64,000 nucleotides of DNA from Nocardia sp. BSTN01. Its GTDB lineage: Bacteria; Actinomycetota; Actinomycetes; Mycobacteriales; Mycobacteriaceae. Shown here piece after piece: positions 8,486 to 19,538 of this stretch. Each line of letters begins with the position of its first letter. Position 1 is the stretch's first letter. A program made the translations under genes and the position numbers. Location: assembly GCF_015354405.1 (NCBI RefSeq), contig NZ_JADKYP010000033.1:1-64000 (forward strand), in the 5' to 3' direction. The notes beneath the pieces are model-generated. The model was not told the DNA's origin, did no database searches, and saw only the letters and a list, made by a program, of their open reading frames with translations.

Positions 8486-9094
8486 ATGGAACCGTTCAAG
8501 GTGCACAAGGGGATCGGCGTGCCGTTGCGCCGGTCGAATGTCGATACCGACCAGATCATCCCGGCGGTCTATCTGAAACGGGTGACCCGAACGGGATTCG
8601 AGGACGGTCTGTTCGCCGCCTGGCGTTCGGATCCGGCCTTCATTCTCAACACCAGCCCGTTCGACCGGGGAAGTGTGTTGGTCGCGGGCCCGGATTTCGG
8701 TACGGGATCGTCGCGAGAGCATGCGGTTTGGGCATTGATGGACTATGGCTTCCGGGTGGTGATCTCTTCCCGCTTCGCCGACATCTTCCGCGGCAACGCC
8801 GGTAAGGGCGGCTTGGTGGCCGCGCAGATGTCACAACATGATGTCGAATTGCTCTGGAAGTTGATCGAAGAACATCCCGGCCTGGAATTGATCGTCGATC
8901 TCGAGGCACGCACTGTGGCCGCTGGAACCACCGTGTTGCCCTTCGATATTGACGACTACACCCGGTGGCGGCTGCTGGAAGGTCTGGACGACATCGGACT
9001 CACACTTCGGCAGGAAGAGGCCATCGAGCAGTTCGAAAAGGTAAGGCCGTCTTGGAAACCGACCACCATTCCAGCGGCTATTTCCGGGGACTGA
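8486..9094 (+). CDS. leuD: 3-isopropylmalate dehydratase small subunit
   Basis: 202 residues, the swivelling subunit of isopropylmalate isomerase, normal length for actinobacteria. Motifs include [12 protein letters not shown] near the N-terminus and [13 protein letters not shown], which lines the active site. SD AGGAG precedes ATG. It forms an operon with leuC. Confidence 0.97.
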   Translation: MEPFKVHKGIGVPLRRSNVDTDQIIPAVYLKRVTRTGFEDGLFAAWRSDPAFILNTSPFDRGSVLVAGPDFGTGSSREHAVWALMDYGFRVVISSRFADIFRGNAGKGGLVAAQMSQHDVELLWKLIEEHPGLELIVDLEARTVAAGTTVLPFDIDDYTRWRLLEGLDDIGLTLRQEEAIEQFEKVRPSWKPTTIPAAISGD

Positions 9095-9141
9095 ACAGTC
9101 TCGAGTGTTAGCTGAGAGCAACCAATCGAGGTTGCTGCGCG

Positions 9142-9174
9142 TGTGCCACGCCACATGAAATTTGGCGTGGCACA
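9142..9174 (+). terminator. Strong stem-loop after leuD
   Basis: TGTGCCACGCC (9142-9152) and GGCGTGGCACA (9164-9174) form a perfect 11-bp stem with an 11-nt loop, 47 bases after leuD. No U tract. It probably ends leuCD and insulates hupB. Confidence 0.6.
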
Positions 9175-9250
9175 TAGACGCTTGCCCATTCAGGGTTTAC
9201 CGTGGTACCTAGTCGGTCCGACGACGGGCCATTAGTCTGCGGAGGATTCA

Positions 9251-9904
9251 ATGAACAAGGCGGAACTGATCGATGTTCTGACCGAGAAGTTGGGTACTGA
9301 CAGGCGCACGGCCACTGCGGCAGTCGAGCACATTGTCGACACGATCGTGCGTGCGGTGAACAAGGGTCAGAGCGTCACAATCACCGGATTCGGTGTATTC
9401 GAACAGCGCAAGCGGGCGGCACGGGTGGCGCGTAATCCCCGCACCGGCGAGACGGTGAAGGTGAAGCCCACTTCGGTGCCCGCGTTCCGCCCGGGTGCGC
9501 AGTTCAAGGCGATCATCTCGGGTAAGCAGAAGATCGCGGCGGCCGGTCCGGCCGTGAAACGCGGTGTGGCAGCGCCGGTGTCGGGTGCGGCGAAGAAGAC
9601 CGCCGCCAAGAAGACCACGGCCAAGAAGACCGCCGCGAAGAAGACCACGGCCAAGAAGGCGGCCCCGGCCAAGAAGACGACCGCCAAGAAGGCAGCCACG
9701 AAGGCGCCTGCGAAGAAGGTGACCACGGCGAAGAAGACGACCGCGGCCAAGAAGGCTCCGGCCAAGAAGACCACGGCCACCAAGGCGACCGCCAAGAAGA
9801 CCGCGGCCAAGAAGACTACTGCGGCAAAGACCGCGGCCAAGAAGGCTCCGGCCAAGAAGACCGCTGCCAAACGCACGGCAACCAAGCGCACCACCCGGCG
9901 ATAG
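9251..9904 (+). CDS. hupB: HU-type nucleoid protein with Lys/Ala-rich tail
   Basis: 217 residues: a canonical HU domain (about 1-90, [15 protein letters not shown], with the DNA arm [23 protein letters not shown]) and a tail of about 110 residues built from [13 protein letters not shown] repeats. This is the HupB/Hlp/MDP1 architecture of mycobacteria and nocardiae, which compacts DNA. The tail resembles eukaryotic H1 and is highly basic. The repeat-rich DNA at 9590-9880 could vary in length between strains. SD GGAGGA is well placed before ATG. Confidence 0.97.
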   Translation: MNKAELIDVLTEKLGTDRRTATAAVEHIVDTIVRAVNKGQSVTITGFGVFEQRKRAARVARNPRTGETVKVKPTSVPAFRPGAQFKAIISGKQKIAAAGPAVKRGVAAPVSGAAKKTAAKKTTAKKTAAKKTTAKKAAPAKKTTAKKAATKAPAKKVTTAKKTTAAKKAPAKKTTATKATAKKTAAKKTTAAKTAAKKAPAKKTAAKRTATKRTTRR

Positions 9905-9922
9905 CGAGTGACGCGACGACAG

Positions 9923-9958
9923 TGACCCCGGTCCGTTCGGTCCGGGGTCATCGCGTTT
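9923..9958. terminator. Bidirectional terminator between hupB and mutT1
   Basis: TGACCCCGG (9923-9931) and CCGGGGTCA (9942-9950) form a 9-bp stem with a 10-nt loop between convergent genes. A short TTTT follows a few bases later on the + strand. Confidence 0.75.
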
Positions 9959-10001
9959 TCGGTGCCGATGCGTTTTCGGGCTCGACCGTGTTTTCTCGGA
10001 T

Positions 10002-11051
10002 TCAGTGGGTACGCAGAGACCGATCGAGGTGATCGGCGGCGACCAGCCGTCCGTCGGCGACCGACAGCACCCACACGCTGCCCTTGCGGTTCCGGGCCGG
10101 CGGCAGGGTGAGACCGTCGTCGTCGGCCCAGCGTTGCAGCAGATCCGGAATGACCTTGCCCTGACTGCACACGAGCGGAACGACGTCGGGGGAGACCAGT
10201 TCCCGCAGCCGATCCACACCGGCCCGCGGTGCTGCGGCATAACCGTTTTCCGACAGCAGCGGCTCGCGGGCGATGTCGAGGCCGAGCGCGTCGGCGACCG
10301 GCGCGACGGTCTGCACACACCGCAGCGGAGGCGCCGAGTAGACCGCGCCCGGACCGAAGGCGAGCAGATTCGGAGTCAGCACCTGAACTTGTGCGACACC
10401 GGCCTTTTCCAGCGGCCGTTCGTCGTCGGGGCCGGTGAATCGGTCGCGGCGGCCCGCTTTGGCATGCCGCACCAGCACCAGGGTCGCGGTATCGGGCGGC
10501 AGGCGCAGGAAATTGCGGATGATCCGGCGATCCATCGGGTAGGACAGCTGATCCATCACCCGGTCCACCCGATGCCAGCGCAGCTGGTCGACTTCGGAAT
10601 TGGTGACGAACTCGCCGTCGACGGGAGTAGCCGCCCAATAGTCCACTCGTTTGAGTTTGCGATGTCCGGGTACCGGATATGTGACCCGACCGAGATAGCG
10701 CCCCAAACGGCAGTTCAGACCGGTTTCTTCGGCCACTTCGCGCACGGCCGCGACCATTGCGGTTTCGCCCGGGTCGAGCTTTCCTTTGGGCAGCGACCAA
10801 TCGTCGTATTTCGGCCGGTGTACGAGGGCCACCTCGACCGGGCCGCCGTCGCGGGGCCGCCGCCACACCACCGCGCCGGCGGCGATGATGTTGGCGGTCA
10901 CCCGCGGATCCGAGATGGTGTCGCCTGAACCGCTCTCACCCGCACCCGCCTTGCCGTCGCTCCTCGACCCGCCGGTGTCGCCGAGGCGATCGAGGGCGGT
11001 GTCGCCGTCGTCCGCGGACCGATCGAAATCTCGTGTCGCCGAGGATTTCAC
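10002..11051 (-). CDS. mutT1: Nudix hydrolase with histidine-phosphatase domain (MutT1-like)
   Basis: 349 residues. The Nudix domain covers about 50-185 with the Nudix box starting at Gly90 ([22 protein letters not shown]); a histidine phosphatase domain follows with RHA at 195-197. Mycobacterial MutT1 has this two-domain layout and sanitises 8-oxo-dGTP and diadenosine polyphosphates. I place the start at GTG 11051, whose last bases form GTGA with the ppk1 stop; this leaves a low-complexity N-terminus of about 45 residues. It is translationally coupled to ppk1. Confidence 0.88.
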   Translation of the reverse strand: MKSSATRDFDRSADDGDTALDRLGDTGGSRSDGKAGAGESGSGDTISDPRVTANIIAAGAVVWRRPRDGGPVEVALVHRPKYDDWSLPKGKLDPGETAMVAAVREVAEETGLNCRLGRYLGRVTYPVPGHRKLKRVDYWAATPVDGEFVTNSEVDQLRWHRVDRVMDQLSYPMDRRIIRNFLRLPPDTATLVLVRHAKAGRRDRFTGPDDERPLEKAGVAQVQVLTPNLLAFGPGAVYSAPPLRCVQTVAPVADALGLDIAREPLLSENGYAAAPRAGVDRLRELVSPDVVPLVCSQGKVIPDLLQRWADDDGLTLPPARNRKGSVWVLSVADGRLVAADHLDRSLRTH

Positions 11052-13258
11052 TGCTGGTCCGGCCTCCGCAGTCGCATGAGGAACTCCTGATGGTCGCGCA
11101 CCTGCACGCCGCGGCCCTCCGCGTCCGGGCTCGGCTGGGCCGCCCAGCTGCCGTCCGGCTGCAGCACCCAGCACCGGGTCGCGGGATCGAGTGCGGAATC
11201 GAACACCACCGCCAGCCGCTCGCGCAGTTTCGGATCCTTCACCTGTGCCATGACCTCCACGCGCCGGTCGAGATTGCGGTGCATCATGTCGGCGCTGCCG
11301 ATCCAGTACTCGTCCTGAGCCTGGAAATGCAGGATGCGCGAATGTTCCAGGAACCGGCCGAGAATCGAGCGCACTTCGATGTTGTCGCTCATCCCGGGCA
11401 CACCCGGGCGCAGCCCGCAGATGCCGCGCACCACGATCTGCACCGGAACCCCGGCCTGGGACGCGCGGTAGAGCGCGTCGATGATCTGTTCGTCGACGAT
11501 CGCGTTGGCCTTGAGGCGAATACGCGCCGGCACGCCCTGGGCGGCCAGTTCGGTCTCGCGCCGGATCCGCTCCACGATGCCCGAGCGCACACTGCTCGGC
11601 GCGACCAGGAGGTTGCGGTAGTTGGCCTTTCGCGAATAGCCGGTCAGCGAGTTGAACAGGTCGGTGAGGTCGGCGCCGATTTCCGGTGCGGCGGTGAGCA
11701 GTCCGACATCCTCGTAGAGCCGCGCGGTTTTCGGGTTGTAGTTGCCGGTCCCGATGTGGCAGTAGCGGCGGATGGTGGCCCCTTCACGGCGCACCACCAG
11801 GCAGGTCTTGCAATGCGTCTTGAGGCCGATGAGGCCGTAGACCACGTGCACGCCCGCCTGTTCCAGGGCGCGTGCCCATTTGATGTTGGCCTGTTCGTCG
11901 AAGCGGGCCTTGATCTCGACCAGCGCGACGACCTGTTTACCGGCCTCGGCGGCATCGATGAGCGCGTTGACGATGGGGGAGTCGCCGGAGGTGCGGTAGA
12001 GGGTCTGTTTGATGGCCAGCACCTGCGGATCGGCCGCGGCCTGCTCGATGAAACGCTGCACGCTGGTGGAGAACGAATCGTAGGGGTGGTGCACCAGCAC
12101 GTCGCCCTCGCGCAGGGCGGCGAAAACATTTCGCGGCGTTTCCCTTTCACCGAACGCGGGCGGGGTAGCCGGAACATAGGGCGCGTCCTTGAGCAGCGGC
12201 CGGTCGACGCCGTAGACCTGCCACAGGCACGACAGGTCGAGCAGGCCGGGCACCTGGATCACATCGCCCGGGTCGACGTCGAGTTCGCGCAGCAGCAGCT
12301 CGAGCATGTGCTCGGTCATATCGTCGGAAACTTCCAGCCGCACCGGCGATCCGAAGCGGCGGCGGGCCAGTTCGCGTTCGAGGGCCTGCAGCAGATCCTC
12401 GTCGCGGTCCTCGTCGACCTCGAAGTCGGCGTTGCGGGTGATGCGGAACGAATGGTGTTCCACCACTTCCATTCCCGGGAAGAGCTGATCGAGGTGGGCG
12501 GCGATCAGATCTTCCATCGGCAGGAAGGCGGCCAGCTGGGTCACGGCGGCGGCATCGGAATCGCGGCGTGCGCCGGGGTTTTCGGTGCGGGTGCGGCGCA
12601 CCCGGACGAAACGGTCGACGTTGTCGGGCACCTTCACGCGGGCGAAATGCTCACCGCCGGTCTCGGAATCCTTCACCGTGACAGCCAGATTCAGGCTCAG
12701 GCCGCTGATGTAGGGGAACGGGTGGGCGGGATCGACCGCGAGCGGGGTCAGCACCGGGAACACCTGGTCGAGGAAGTATCCCGACAGCCGGCGGCGTTCG
12801 TCGTCGTCCAGATCTGCCCAGCCGATGATGTCGATACCGTCCTCGGCCAGGGCGGGCCGCACCTGGTCGAGGAAGACCCGCGCATGCCGTCCGGCCAGTT
12901 CCTGGGTGCGTTCGGCGATGAGGGTGAGCTGTTCGGTGGGGGACAGGCCGTCGGCGGAGCGGACCGAGAGGCCGGCCTCGGCGCGGCGTTTGAGGCCGGC
13001 CACCCGCACCATGTAGAACTCGTCGAGGTTCGAGGAGAAGATGGCCAGGAATTTGGCGCGTTCCAGCAGCGGTTCCGAAGGGTCCTCGGCCAGGGCCAGC
13101 ACGCGCGCGTTGAAATCCAGCCAGCTCAGTTCTCGATTGAGGTAGCGATCGGCGGGCAACTGTGCCGCGGCCGCCGTGGTGGGCGGTGGCGTGGCCGCCG
13201 GCGGGGCCGCCGGTAGCCGGGGCTGTTGCGGGACGGTCTCCGTTTCGCTCACGCTCAC
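11048..13258 (-). CDS. ppk1: Polyphosphate kinase 1
   Basis: About 736 residues. PPK1 reversibly polymerises the gamma phosphate of ATP into polyphosphate via a phosphohistidine. Typical segments are [15 protein letters not shown] near the N-terminus, [28 protein letters not shown] and [19 protein letters not shown] with the autophosphorylated His. GTG 13258 is preferred because AAGGA lies 6 nt before it; ATG 13264 two codons upstream abuts the SD. mutT1 overlaps the end by 4 nt. Polyphosphate links to stress survival in this group. Confidence 0.96.
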   Translation of the reverse strand: MSVSETETVPQQPRLPAAPPAATPPPTTAAAAQLPADRYLNRELSWLDFNARVLALAEDPSEPLLERAKFLAIFSSNLDEFYMVRVAGLKRRAEAGLSVRSADGLSPTEQLTLIAERTQELAGRHARVFLDQVRPALAEDGIDIIGWADLDDDERRRLSGYFLDQVFPVLTPLAVDPAHPFPYISGLSLNLAVTVKDSETGGEHFARVKVPDNVDRFVRVRRTRTENPGARRDSDAAAVTQLAAFLPMEDLIAAHLDQLFPGMEVVEHHSFRITRNADFEVDEDRDEDLLQALERELARRRFGSPVRLEVSDDMTEHMLELLLRELDVDPGDVIQVPGLLDLSCLWQVYGVDRPLLKDAPYVPATPPAFGERETPRNVFAALREGDVLVHHPYDSFSTSVQRFIEQAAADPQVLAIKQTLYRTSGDSPIVNALIDAAEAGKQVVALVEIKARFDEQANIKWARALEQAGVHVVYGLIGLKTHCKTCLVVRREGATIRRYCHIGTGNYNPKTARLYEDVGLLTAAPEIGADLTDLFNSLTGYSRKANYRNLLVAPSSVRSGIVERIRRETELAAQGVPARIRLKANAIVDEQIIDALYRASQAGVPVQIVVRGICGLRPGVPGMSDNIEVRSILGRFLEHSRILHFQAQDEYWIGSADMMHRNLDRRVEVMAQVKDPKLRERLAVVFDSALDPATRCWVLQPDGSWAAQPSPDAEGRGVQVRDHQEFLMRLRRPDQQ

Positions 13259-13308
13259 GATCATTCCTTACGGCTCGGGTGGTGTCGCACTCGACGCCAC
13301 CGTTGTGC

Positions 13309-13325
13309 GGCCTCTCGTAGAGGCC
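13309..13325 (-). terminator. Hairpin between cofC and ppk1
   Basis: GGCCTCT-CGT-AGAGGCC, perfect 7-bp stem, 11 bases beyond the cofC stop. No U tract. Confidence 0.45.
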
Positions 13326-13335
13326 TGGCGATCAT

Positions 13336-14115
13336 CTAGCACACATGTGACGGTGCGGCACACCTCCGGATGAGGTTCTCGTGAACACCTACCGGCCAGC
13401 CGATGTCGCGCAACAGCGCGGCGGTGGCCGTGCCGACCCCGAGCGACAGCGCACGGTCGAGATCCTCGGCGGTGTCGACGTCCAGTCGCAGACCGGGCCA
13501 GTGCCCGCCCAGTTCCACCGCACCGGATTCCCGGTGGCGGCGCGCGGAATCCGCCCCGAAGCGAGGCAGCAGCGCGGCGGCGCCGGCCGTTGCCGACGGG
13601 GCGAGCGAATCCGCCGCGTGGGTGTGGCCGGCCGCGCGGACCAGCAGGGCCGCGGTGCCCCGGCCGGTGTGGTCGACGATCAGGGAGCGGCCGGTGACGG
13701 GGGCGACGGCGAGCATCGCCCGCAGTTCGTCGGCGTGCACGGCCGGCAGATCGGCTTGCAGCGCAAGCAGATCGACGGCGCCGTGGCGCTCGCGGACGGC
13801 GGCGGCGGCCGAAGCCAGCGCGGTGTTCAGGCCGTCGCTGTCCGAGGGGGGCCGGGCGGTATCGGCGGGATCGGGGGTGGACGGGTCCGGATGCACCGCG
13901 GCACCGAGTTCGCGCACGACGGTCGCGACGCGCTGATCGGGTGTCACCACCGTGACCGAGCCCAGCCCGGCGGCCAGGGTCGCGGCGACCGTATCCGACA
14001 GCATGGCCAGCACCAGCCGCGAGCGTTCGCCGGCCGGCAATCGGTCGGCGAGTCGGCTCTTGGCTCGGTCGAGGTGCTTGACCGCGATCACGGCGTGGAC
14101 GGCATCCGGACGCAT
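13336..14115 (-). CDS. fbiD: F420 biosynthesis guanylyltransferase (CofC/FbiD)
   Basis: 259 residues. CofC/FbiD joins GTP with 2-phospho-L-lactate or, in mycobacteria, phosphoenolpyruvate, to make the activated precursor for coenzyme F420. Seen are the nucleotidyltransferase start [18 protein letters not shown], the [11 protein letters not shown] metal-site segment and the [12 protein letters not shown] tail. ATG 14115 ([13 protein letters not shown]) fits the family N-terminus; the longer upstream frame is not supported. It is divergent from gpsA and sits beside ppk1, as Rv2983 does. A PPOX/F420-type protein is encoded near 5.5 kb. Confidence 0.88.
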   Translation of the reverse strand: MRPDAVHAVIAVKHLDRAKSRLADRLPAGERSRLVLAMLSDTVAATLAAGLGSVTVVTPDQRVATVVRELGAAVHPDPSTPDPADTARPPSDSDGLNTALASAAAAVRERHGAVDLLALQADLPAVHADELRAMLAVAPVTGRSLIVDHTGRGTAALLVRAAGHTHAADSLAPSATAGAAALLPRFGADSARRHRESGAVELGGHWPGLRLDVDTAEDLDRALSLGVGTATAALLRDIGWPVGVHENLIRRCAAPSHVC

Positions 14116-14252
14116 GCGTTCATGGTCGCACGTTCCGGGTGCCCACCGCCGCGAAGCGTTGTCGGGCCCACAGCCTGGGAGCGGTGACCGATCGAACACG
14201 CGAACCCCCGAGTACCGGATACTCGCGTCGCGGCGAGTGGCATATTGAAACG

Positions 14253-15248
14253 ATGACGAGGGCGGCAGTGATGGGTGCGGGTTCCTGGGGTACCGCATTC
14301 GCGAAAGTGCTCAACGACGCGGGTACCGAGGTCACGATGTGGGCGCGGCGGCCCGAGATCGCGAAGGCCGTGGCGACCGAACATCGCAATCCCGCCTATC
14401 TACCCGATGTGTGGCTCGACGGGATCGCGGCGACCGACGATTACCGGGCGGCCCTCGACGAGGCCGACATCGTCGTGCTGGCGGTTCCCTCGCAGTCCTT
14501 GCGTCCCAATCTGGCGCACTGGCGCGCGGCCATCCGCTCCGATGCGACGCTGCTGAGTCTGGCCAAGGGCATCGAGACCGGAACACTGATGCGGATGAGC
14601 GAGGTCATCGCGGAGGTGACCGGGGCGGATTCCGGGCGCATCGCGGTGCTGTCGGGTCCGAACCTGGCTCGCGAGATCGCCGCCGAACAGCCGGCCGCCT
14701 CGGTGGTGGCCTGCTCCGACGCCGCGCGTGCGGAGGCCGTGCAGCATTCCTGCGCCACCGGCTATTTCCGCCCCTACACCAATACCGATGTGATCGGCTG
14801 CGAGGTCGGCGGCGCGTGCAAGAACGTGATCGCGCTGGCGTGCGGGATCGCCGCGGGCATGGGCCTGGGTGACAATTCCGTCGCCAGCCTGATCACCCGC
14901 GGGCTCGCCGAGATCATCCGGCTCGGGGTGGCGCTCGGTGCGAATCCGGTCACGCTGGCCGGTCTGGCCGGAGTGGGCGATCTGGTGGCAACCTGCACCT
15001 CGCCACTGTCGCGCAACCGGTCGTTCGGTCATGTGCTGGGCGCCGGCGGTTCGATGCGGGCCGCTCAGGACGCGACACACGGGCAGGTCGCGGAGGGTGT
15101 GAAGTCGTGTACTTCGATCCGGGCGCTGGCCGAGACCCACAATGTGGAGATGCCGCTGACCACCGCGGTGCATCGGGTCTGTCACGAGGGGCTCTCGGTT
15201 TCCGATGCCGTCGGGCAATTACTCGGCCGGCGGATCAAACCGGAATGA
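14253..15248 (+). CDS. gpsA: Glycerol-3-phosphate dehydrogenase [NAD(P)+]
   Basis: 331 residues. Reduces dihydroxyacetone phosphate to sn-glycerol 3-phosphate for phospholipid synthesis. The Rossmann motif GAGSWGTA is at residues 8-15, followed by WARRPE. SLAKGIE and [15 protein letters not shown] contain the catalytic lysines. ATG 14253 matches the family start; there is no SD, only CATATT 6 nt upstream. Probably co-transcribed with ddl or each has its own promoter. Confidence 0.95.
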   Translation: MTRAAVMGAGSWGTAFAKVLNDAGTEVTMWARRPEIAKAVATEHRNPAYLPDVWLDGIAATDDYRAALDEADIVVLAVPSQSLRPNLAHWRAAIRSDATLLSLAKGIETGTLMRMSEVIAEVTGADSGRIAVLSGPNLAREIAAEQPAASVVACSDAARAEAVQHSCATGYFRPYTNTDVIGCEVGGACKNVIALACGIAAGMGLGDNSVASLITRGLAEIIRLGVALGANPVTLAGLAGVGDLVATCTSPLSRNRSFGHVLGAGGSMRAAQDATHGQVAEGVKSCTSIRALAETHNVEMPLTTAVHRVCHEGLSVSDAVGQLLGRRIKPE

Positions 15249-15269
15249 ATGATTTCGGTCCGGCCGGGG

Positions 15270-15275
15270 TACGGT
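15270..15275 (+). promoter_or_regulatory. -10 box of ddl (leaderless type)
   Basis: TACGGT ends 7 nt before ATG 15283 and no SD is present. Confidence 0.45.
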
Positions 15276-15282
15276 TCGGACT

Positions 15283-16401
15283 ATGACAAACCGGATCAGG
15301 GTTGCGGTGGTGTTCGGTGGCCGCAGCAACGAACACGCGGTGTCGTGCGTTTCGGCCGGCATGGTGCTGACGAACCTGGATCCCGAACGCTACGAGGCGG
15401 TGCCGATCGGTATCACCCGCGAGGGCGCCTGGGTCCTCAGCGGCGCCGACGCGCGCGCACTGGCCATCCGCGAGCGCGCGCTGCCCACGGTCGACTCGGC
15501 CGGCACCGTACTGACCCTGGCCGCCGATCCGAGCCGCTCGGGTGCCCTGGTCGCGCTCGACGGCGCCGAAGCGGTACTGGGCGTGGTCGACGTGATGTTC
15601 CCGGTACTGCACGGGCCGTGGGGTGAGGACGGCACCCTGCAGGGGCTGCTGGAGTTGGCGGGTGTGCCGTACGTCGGCCCCGGCGTGCTGGCCAGCGCCA
15701 CCGGAATGGACAAGGAATTCACCAAGAAACTGCTTGCCGCGGAAGGACTTCCGGTCGGCACGCAGGTGGTGCTGCGCCCCGGCACCGATTCGGTGAGCGA
15801 GGCCGACCGCGACCGGCTCGGCCTGCCCGTGTTCGTCAAACCCGCGCGCGGCGGCTCCTCGATCGGCATCACCAAGGTCGAGGACTGGATCGATCTCGAT
15901 TCGGCGATCGCCGCGGCACGCCTGCACGACCCGAAGGTGATCGTGGAAGCCGCCATCGTCGGACGCGAAGTCGAGTGCGGCGTACTGGAATTCCCGGACG
16001 GCCGGGTGGAGGCCAGCGTGATCGCCGAGATCCGCATGCCCGGCGACGACGTCTCGGAGAGCGAAACCGCCTCCGGCGCACCGCAATTCTACGATTTCGA
16101 CACCAAGTACCTCGACGACGTGTGCGAGTTCGACATCCCGGCCAAGCTGAACGACGATATCTCACAACAGATCCGGGAACTGTCGGTGCGGGCGTTCCGG
16201 GCGCTGGACTGCCAGGGGCTGGCGCGGGTCGACTTCTTCGTCACCGAATCCGGACCGGTGATCAACGAGATCAACACTTTGCCCGGATTCACCTCCATCT
16301 CCATGTATCCGCGCATGTGGGATGCCACCGGCATCGACAATCGCACCCTGATCACCACCCTCATCGAGACGGCACTGACCCGGGGCACCGGACTGCGCTG
16401 A
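15283..16401 (+). CDS. ddl: D-alanine--D-alanine ligase
   Basis: 372 residues, ATP-grasp fold. Ligates two D-Ala for peptidoglycan precursor synthesis; target of D-cycloserine. Visible are [16 protein letters not shown] at the N-terminus, [33 protein letters not shown] and the metal-binding end [20 protein letters not shown]. It follows gpsA by 34 bases. Confidence 0.96.
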   Translation: MTNRIRVAVVFGGRSNEHAVSCVSAGMVLTNLDPERYEAVPIGITREGAWVLSGADARALAIRERALPTVDSAGTVLTLAADPSRSGALVALDGAEAVLGVVDVMFPVLHGPWGEDGTLQGLLELAGVPYVGPGVLASATGMDKEFTKKLLAAEGLPVGTQVVLRPGTDSVSEADRDRLGLPVFVKPARGGSSIGITKVEDWIDLDSAIAAARLHDPKVIVEAAIVGREVECGVLEFPDGRVEASVIAEIRMPGDDVSESETASGAPQFYDFDTKYLDDVCEFDIPAKLNDDISQQIRELSVRAFRALDCQGLARVDFFVTESGPVINEINTLPGFTSISMYPRMWDATGIDNRTLITTLIETALTRGTGLR

Positions 16402-16419
16402 GCGGCGGTGCGATGCGCG

Positions 16420-16425
16420 TAATCT
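16420..16425 (+). promoter_or_regulatory. -10 box of the DUF6191-like gene (leaderless type)
   Basis: TAATCT ends 7 nt before GTG 16433. Confidence 0.4.
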
Positions 16426-16432
16426 GGGTGGG

Positions 16433-16732
16433 GTGATTCTCGCGATGACTCTGCCCGGGTTGGCGCTGCTGATCATAGCGGTCGCGTTCGCCGAGGTGGG
16501 CTACCGGAAGATGACCGGCCGCGCCGCGCTGCCGTGGATGCGCGAGTCCGCCGGGCCGAGCGCGGCGGGGATCGGATTCGAGCAGTTCGACGCGTTGTTC
16601 GACGCGGGTAAGCGGCACGAATTCGAGGAGCGGCAGACGGTTCTCATGCACCGCGAGAACCCGGGGGACGGGACTGCCGGTGCCGCGGAGATAGATCTGA
16701 GCACCGGGCGGGCCCGCCTGCCGCGCGCCTGA
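16433..16732 (+). CDS. Small membrane-anchored protein, DUF6191-like
   Basis: 99 residues with an N-terminal hydrophobic segment (MTLPGLALLIIAVAFAEVGYR) and a soluble tail with GIGFEQFDALFDAGKRHEFEERQ, which I associate with the actinobacterial DUF6191 family. Function unknown. GTG 16433 is supported by a -10 box 7 nt upstream; ATG 16445 is the alternative. It lies between ddl and the convergent DUF3515 gene. Confidence 0.65.
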   Translation: MILAMTLPGLALLIIAVAFAEVGYRKMTGRAALPWMRESAGPSAAGIGFEQFDALFDAGKRHEFEERQTVLMHRENPGDGTAGAAEIDLSTGRARLPRA

Positions 16733-16782
16733 TCCGAGCCACCGTTGGCCCGTGTCCCGGCCGACCTGTGCGGCAACAGCTT

Positions 16783-17547
16783 TCAGTTCGGCACAGGGTT
16801 CGGATCGAGCGGCTTCGCCGGCACGGTCTCGGCGATTGTGTTCGAAATCTCCTGCAGCGGAGAGGGACCCGCCTTGGCGGGCATGGTCACGGCGATATAG
16901 GTGCCGCGGTCCACGGCGTACCAGGTGCCCGAGGTCACGCCGCTGGTCTGATCGCGCACTTCGAACCAGTTCACGCCGTTGACCACCTGCAGGGCCGACG
17001 CCTTGTTGAATTCCAGCGGCCGATCCAGGCCGCAGCGCAGCACGATCGGATCACCGCCGCCCGACGACTGCCAGGCCGCGGTGGCAGGTGGAGCCGGCTG
17101 GGCGAGCTCGGATGTGGTGTAGTCGTCGCCGAGTGACTCCGGCAACGCGGCCAGCAGGGTGGTGCAATCCTGGCTCGACGCGGCGGGCGCCGGTACCGAG
17201 CCCAGCGCCAGCGGCTCGCGCCCGGCGGACTGTCGCGACAGGGCCGCGATGACGAGGACGACGACGATCAGCGCGACCGGAAGCGCGACAGCGGTCGCGA
17301 TCAGCGCCGGATGCAGCTGCGGGCCGGAGTCGTCGGAGGCCGGCTCGGCGGCAGATGCGGCGGCCGCCGAGGCGTCGCGGTCGGAATCGCCGCGCTCGGT
17401 GGGCTCGGACTCGGCCGGCTGCGACTCGGAGGTCTCGGGCCGGGCGGTAGCGGGTTCCGGGCCGGCCGCGGCCGGAAGGCCGGGCTCGGACTCCGGTCGG
17501 TCGGGCTGCGGGGTGTCCGCTGTCGGCCGGTCCGTCTCGCTACTCAT
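16783..17547 (-). CDS. DUF3515 domain membrane protein
   Basis: 254 residues: a disordered Pro/Glu/Ser-rich N-terminal region of about 90 residues, one transmembrane helix (LHPALIATAVALPVALIVVVLVIAAL in part), then an extracytoplasmic DUF3515 domain with Cys residues in SSQDCTTLLAALPESLGDDY and VLRCGLDRP. The M. tuberculosis counterpart in this position is Rv2980. Function unknown. Start ATG 17547 follows a weakly placed GGAG. Confidence 0.82.
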   Translation of the reverse strand: MSSETDRPTADTPQPDRPESEPGLPAAAGPEPATARPETSESQPAESEPTERGDSDRDASAAAASAAEPASDDSGPQLHPALIATAVALPVALIVVVLVIAALSRQSAGREPLALGSVPAPAASSQDCTTLLAALPESLGDDYTTSELAQPAPPATAAWQSSGGGDPIVLRCGLDRPLEFNKASALQVVNGVNWFEVRDQTSGVTSGTWYAVDRGTYIAVTMPAKAGPSPLQEISNTIAETVPAKPLDPNPVPN

Positions 17548-17749
17548 CCGGGATTCGTCTCCACTCGTGCCGGGCGGGCGTCGCGCCCGGCTGATTGTCT
17601 GGAAAATGCGTGTTCGAGGGTATCGAACGGTCGTCGGCACGCTGCCGCGGCATCCGGGCGCCGCCGAAGCGAAGGCCACAGCGGGCCGGTGCGGCTGCCC
17701 ACGCACAGGGTAGCGTCGGAGTGTGATGTCCCCGGTGACCTGACCGGGT

Positions 17750-18748
17750 GTGGAGAAGGAGAGCGACATCACCGAGAGCGGCCCGCGCACCGTGCGCGAC
17801 CTGGGCGAATTCGCATTGATCGAACGGATGAACGCCGGGCGGTCGTTCGGTGGCGGCGTCGAGCTGGGGCCCGGGGACGATGCGGCGGTGATCGCGGCGC
17901 CGGCCGGGCGCTACGTGGTCAGCACCGACATGCTCGTGCAGGATCGGCATTTCCGGCTGGACTGGTCGCGGCCGCAGGACATCGGGGCCAAGGCGATCGC
18001 GCAGAATGCCGCCGATGTGGTCGCGATGGGTGCCACGCCCAGCGCGTTCGTGGTGTCGCTGGGGTGCCCCGCCCAGACGCCGGTGACGTTCGTCGACGGA
18101 TTGGCCGACGGCATGTGGGCGGAGGCGCGGCGGGCCGGGGCCCCGATCGCCGGGGGCGATGTGGTGCGCAGCCCGCAGCTGGTGATCTCGGTGACCGCAT
18201 TCGGTGATCCCCGCGGCCGGGTCGTGCTGCGCTCGGGGGCGTGCGACGGCGATATCGTCGCGGTCGCCGGCCGGCTCGGCTGGTCGGCGGCCGGGCTGGC
18301 GGTCCTGTCGGCCGGTGCGGACGGCGGTTCCGATGCCGAGCTGTTCGCCGATGTGGTTGCCGCCCATCGTGTTCCGCGACCGCCCTACTCCGCCGTGCTG
18401 GAGTTGCCGGACGCCACGGAGATCACCGCGATGACCGACGTCTCCGATGGACTGCTCGCCGATCTGGCGCATATCGCCGAATCCTCCGGTGTGGCGGTCG
18501 ATGTCGACTCGGCGGCGGTGGCGGATCCGGCGCTGTCGCCGGTCGCCGCCGCGCTGCATGCCGATCCACTCGGCTGGGTGCTCACCGGTGGTGAGGACCA
18601 TGCCTTCGCCGCCACCTTCGGGGCCGGCACCACTGTCCCGACGGGCTGGCGGATGATCGGCCGGGTGTGCACCGGCTCGGGCGTTTTCGTCGACGGAGCG
18701 CGGTGGTCGGGGCCGCTGGGCTGGGAGTCGTTCGGAGGGGGCGAATAG
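17750..18748 (+). CDS. thiL: Thiamine-monophosphate kinase
   Basis: 332 residues. Phosphorylates thiamine monophosphate to thiamine diphosphate, the cofactor form. Typical motifs are [47 protein letters not shown] and [17 protein letters not shown]. No ATG lies in a suitable place; GTG 17750 gives an N-terminus that aligns in length with mycobacterial ThiL as I remember it. The purine run GAGAAGGAGAG falls inside the coding region under this start. A possible -10 (TAGCGT, 17711) lies about 35 nt upstream. Confidence 0.93.
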   Translation: MEKESDITESGPRTVRDLGEFALIERMNAGRSFGGGVELGPGDDAAVIAAPAGRYVVSTDMLVQDRHFRLDWSRPQDIGAKAIAQNAADVVAMGATPSAFVVSLGCPAQTPVTFVDGLADGMWAEARRAGAPIAGGDVVRSPQLVISVTAFGDPRGRVVLRSGACDGDIVAVAGRLGWSAAGLAVLSAGADGGSDAELFADVVAAHRVPRPPYSAVLELPDATEITAMTDVSDGLLADLAHIAESSGVAVDVDSAAVADPALSPVAAALHADPLGWVLTGGEDHAFAATFGAGTTVPTGWRMIGRVCTGSGVFVDGARWSGPLGWESFGGGE

Positions 18749-18808
18749 CGGTGCGGCCGGACGATGCGACGGCGGGTGGGCGGCGTGACGACGCCGAGCC
18801 GCGGCGAC

Positions 18809-18814
18809 TATCTT
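18809..18814 (+). promoter_or_regulatory. -10 box of ung (leaderless type)
   Basis: TATCTT ends 8 nt before ATG 18823 with no SD. Confidence 0.45.
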
Positions 18815-18822
18815 GTCCCGAC

Positions 18823-19500
18823 ATGGGCGCGAAACCACTGCCGCAGATCATCGATACGGGCTGGGCCGAGGCATTGGAACCGGTGACCGACCGGATCTCG
18901 GAGATGGGAGAATTCCTGCGGGCGGAGAACGCCGCCGGCCGTGGCTACTTTCCCAAGGGCGAGAACGTCTTACGCGCCTTCACCCGTCCCTTCGACAAGG
19001 TGCGCGTGCTGATCGTCGGGCAGGATCCGTATCCGACTCCCGGCCATGCCATGGGGTTGAGTTTCTCGGTGGCGCCGGATGTTTCGCCGGTGCCGCGCAG
19101 CCTGGCGAACATCTTCTCCGAATACTCGCGCGATCTCGGCCATCCGACCCCGTCATGCGGCGACCTGTCGCCGTGGTCGGATCAGGGTGTGCTGCTGCTG
19201 AACCGAGTGCTGACGGTCTCGCCCGGCCAGCCCGCGTCACATCGCGGCAAGGGCTGGGAAGCGGTGACCGAGCAGGCGATTCGCGCGCTCGTGGCGCGTG
19301 AGCAGCCGCTGGTCGCGATCCTGTGGGGCCGCGACGCCTCGACGTTGAAGCCGATGCTCGGCGATGTCCCGACCATCGAATCCGCCCATCCCTCACCGCT
19401 GTCCGCCTCACGCGGTTTCTTCGGATCGAGGCCTTTCTCCCGCACCAACGAATTGCTCGGTACATTGGGGGCCGCCCCGGTCGATTGGCGCTTGCCCTGA
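18823..19500 (+). CDS. ung: Uracil-DNA glycosylase
   Basis: 225 residues, family 1. Removes uracil from DNA. The water-activating motif GQDPYP with Asp68 and the leucine-loop motif HPSPLSAS are present, along with [17 protein letters not shown] 18823 gives the family-typical start. It follows thiL in the same order as Rv2977c-Rv2976c. Confidence 0.96.
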   Translation: MGAKPLPQIIDTGWAEALEPVTDRISEMGEFLRAENAAGRGYFPKGENVLRAFTRPFDKVRVLIVGQDPYPTPGHAMGLSFSVAPDVSPVPRSLANIFSEYSRDLGHPTPSCGDLSPWSDQGVLLLNRVLTVSPGQPASHRGKGWEAVTEQAIRALVAREQPLVAILWGRDASTLKPMLGDVPTIESAHPSPLSASRGFFGSRPFSRTNELLGTLGAAPVDWRLP

Positions 19501-19538
19501 CCGCGGCGTAACAGTTCGAGCGAAACAGGAGCAGATGC

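Noticed and set aside
9590-9880. Tandem repeat array as a possible satellite or CRISPR-like element
   Set aside because: It is the AAKK/TAKK repeat of the HupB tail; in-frame, with no spacers.
11033-13216. Long plus-strand frame opposite ppk1
   Set aside because: It mirrors the highly conserved PPK1 on the minus strand, has no family motif and no SD.
17753-17770. SD-like AAGGAG followed by ATC as a non-canonical thiL start
   Set aside because: GTG 17750 gives the family-length N-terminus, and ATC starts are very rare.
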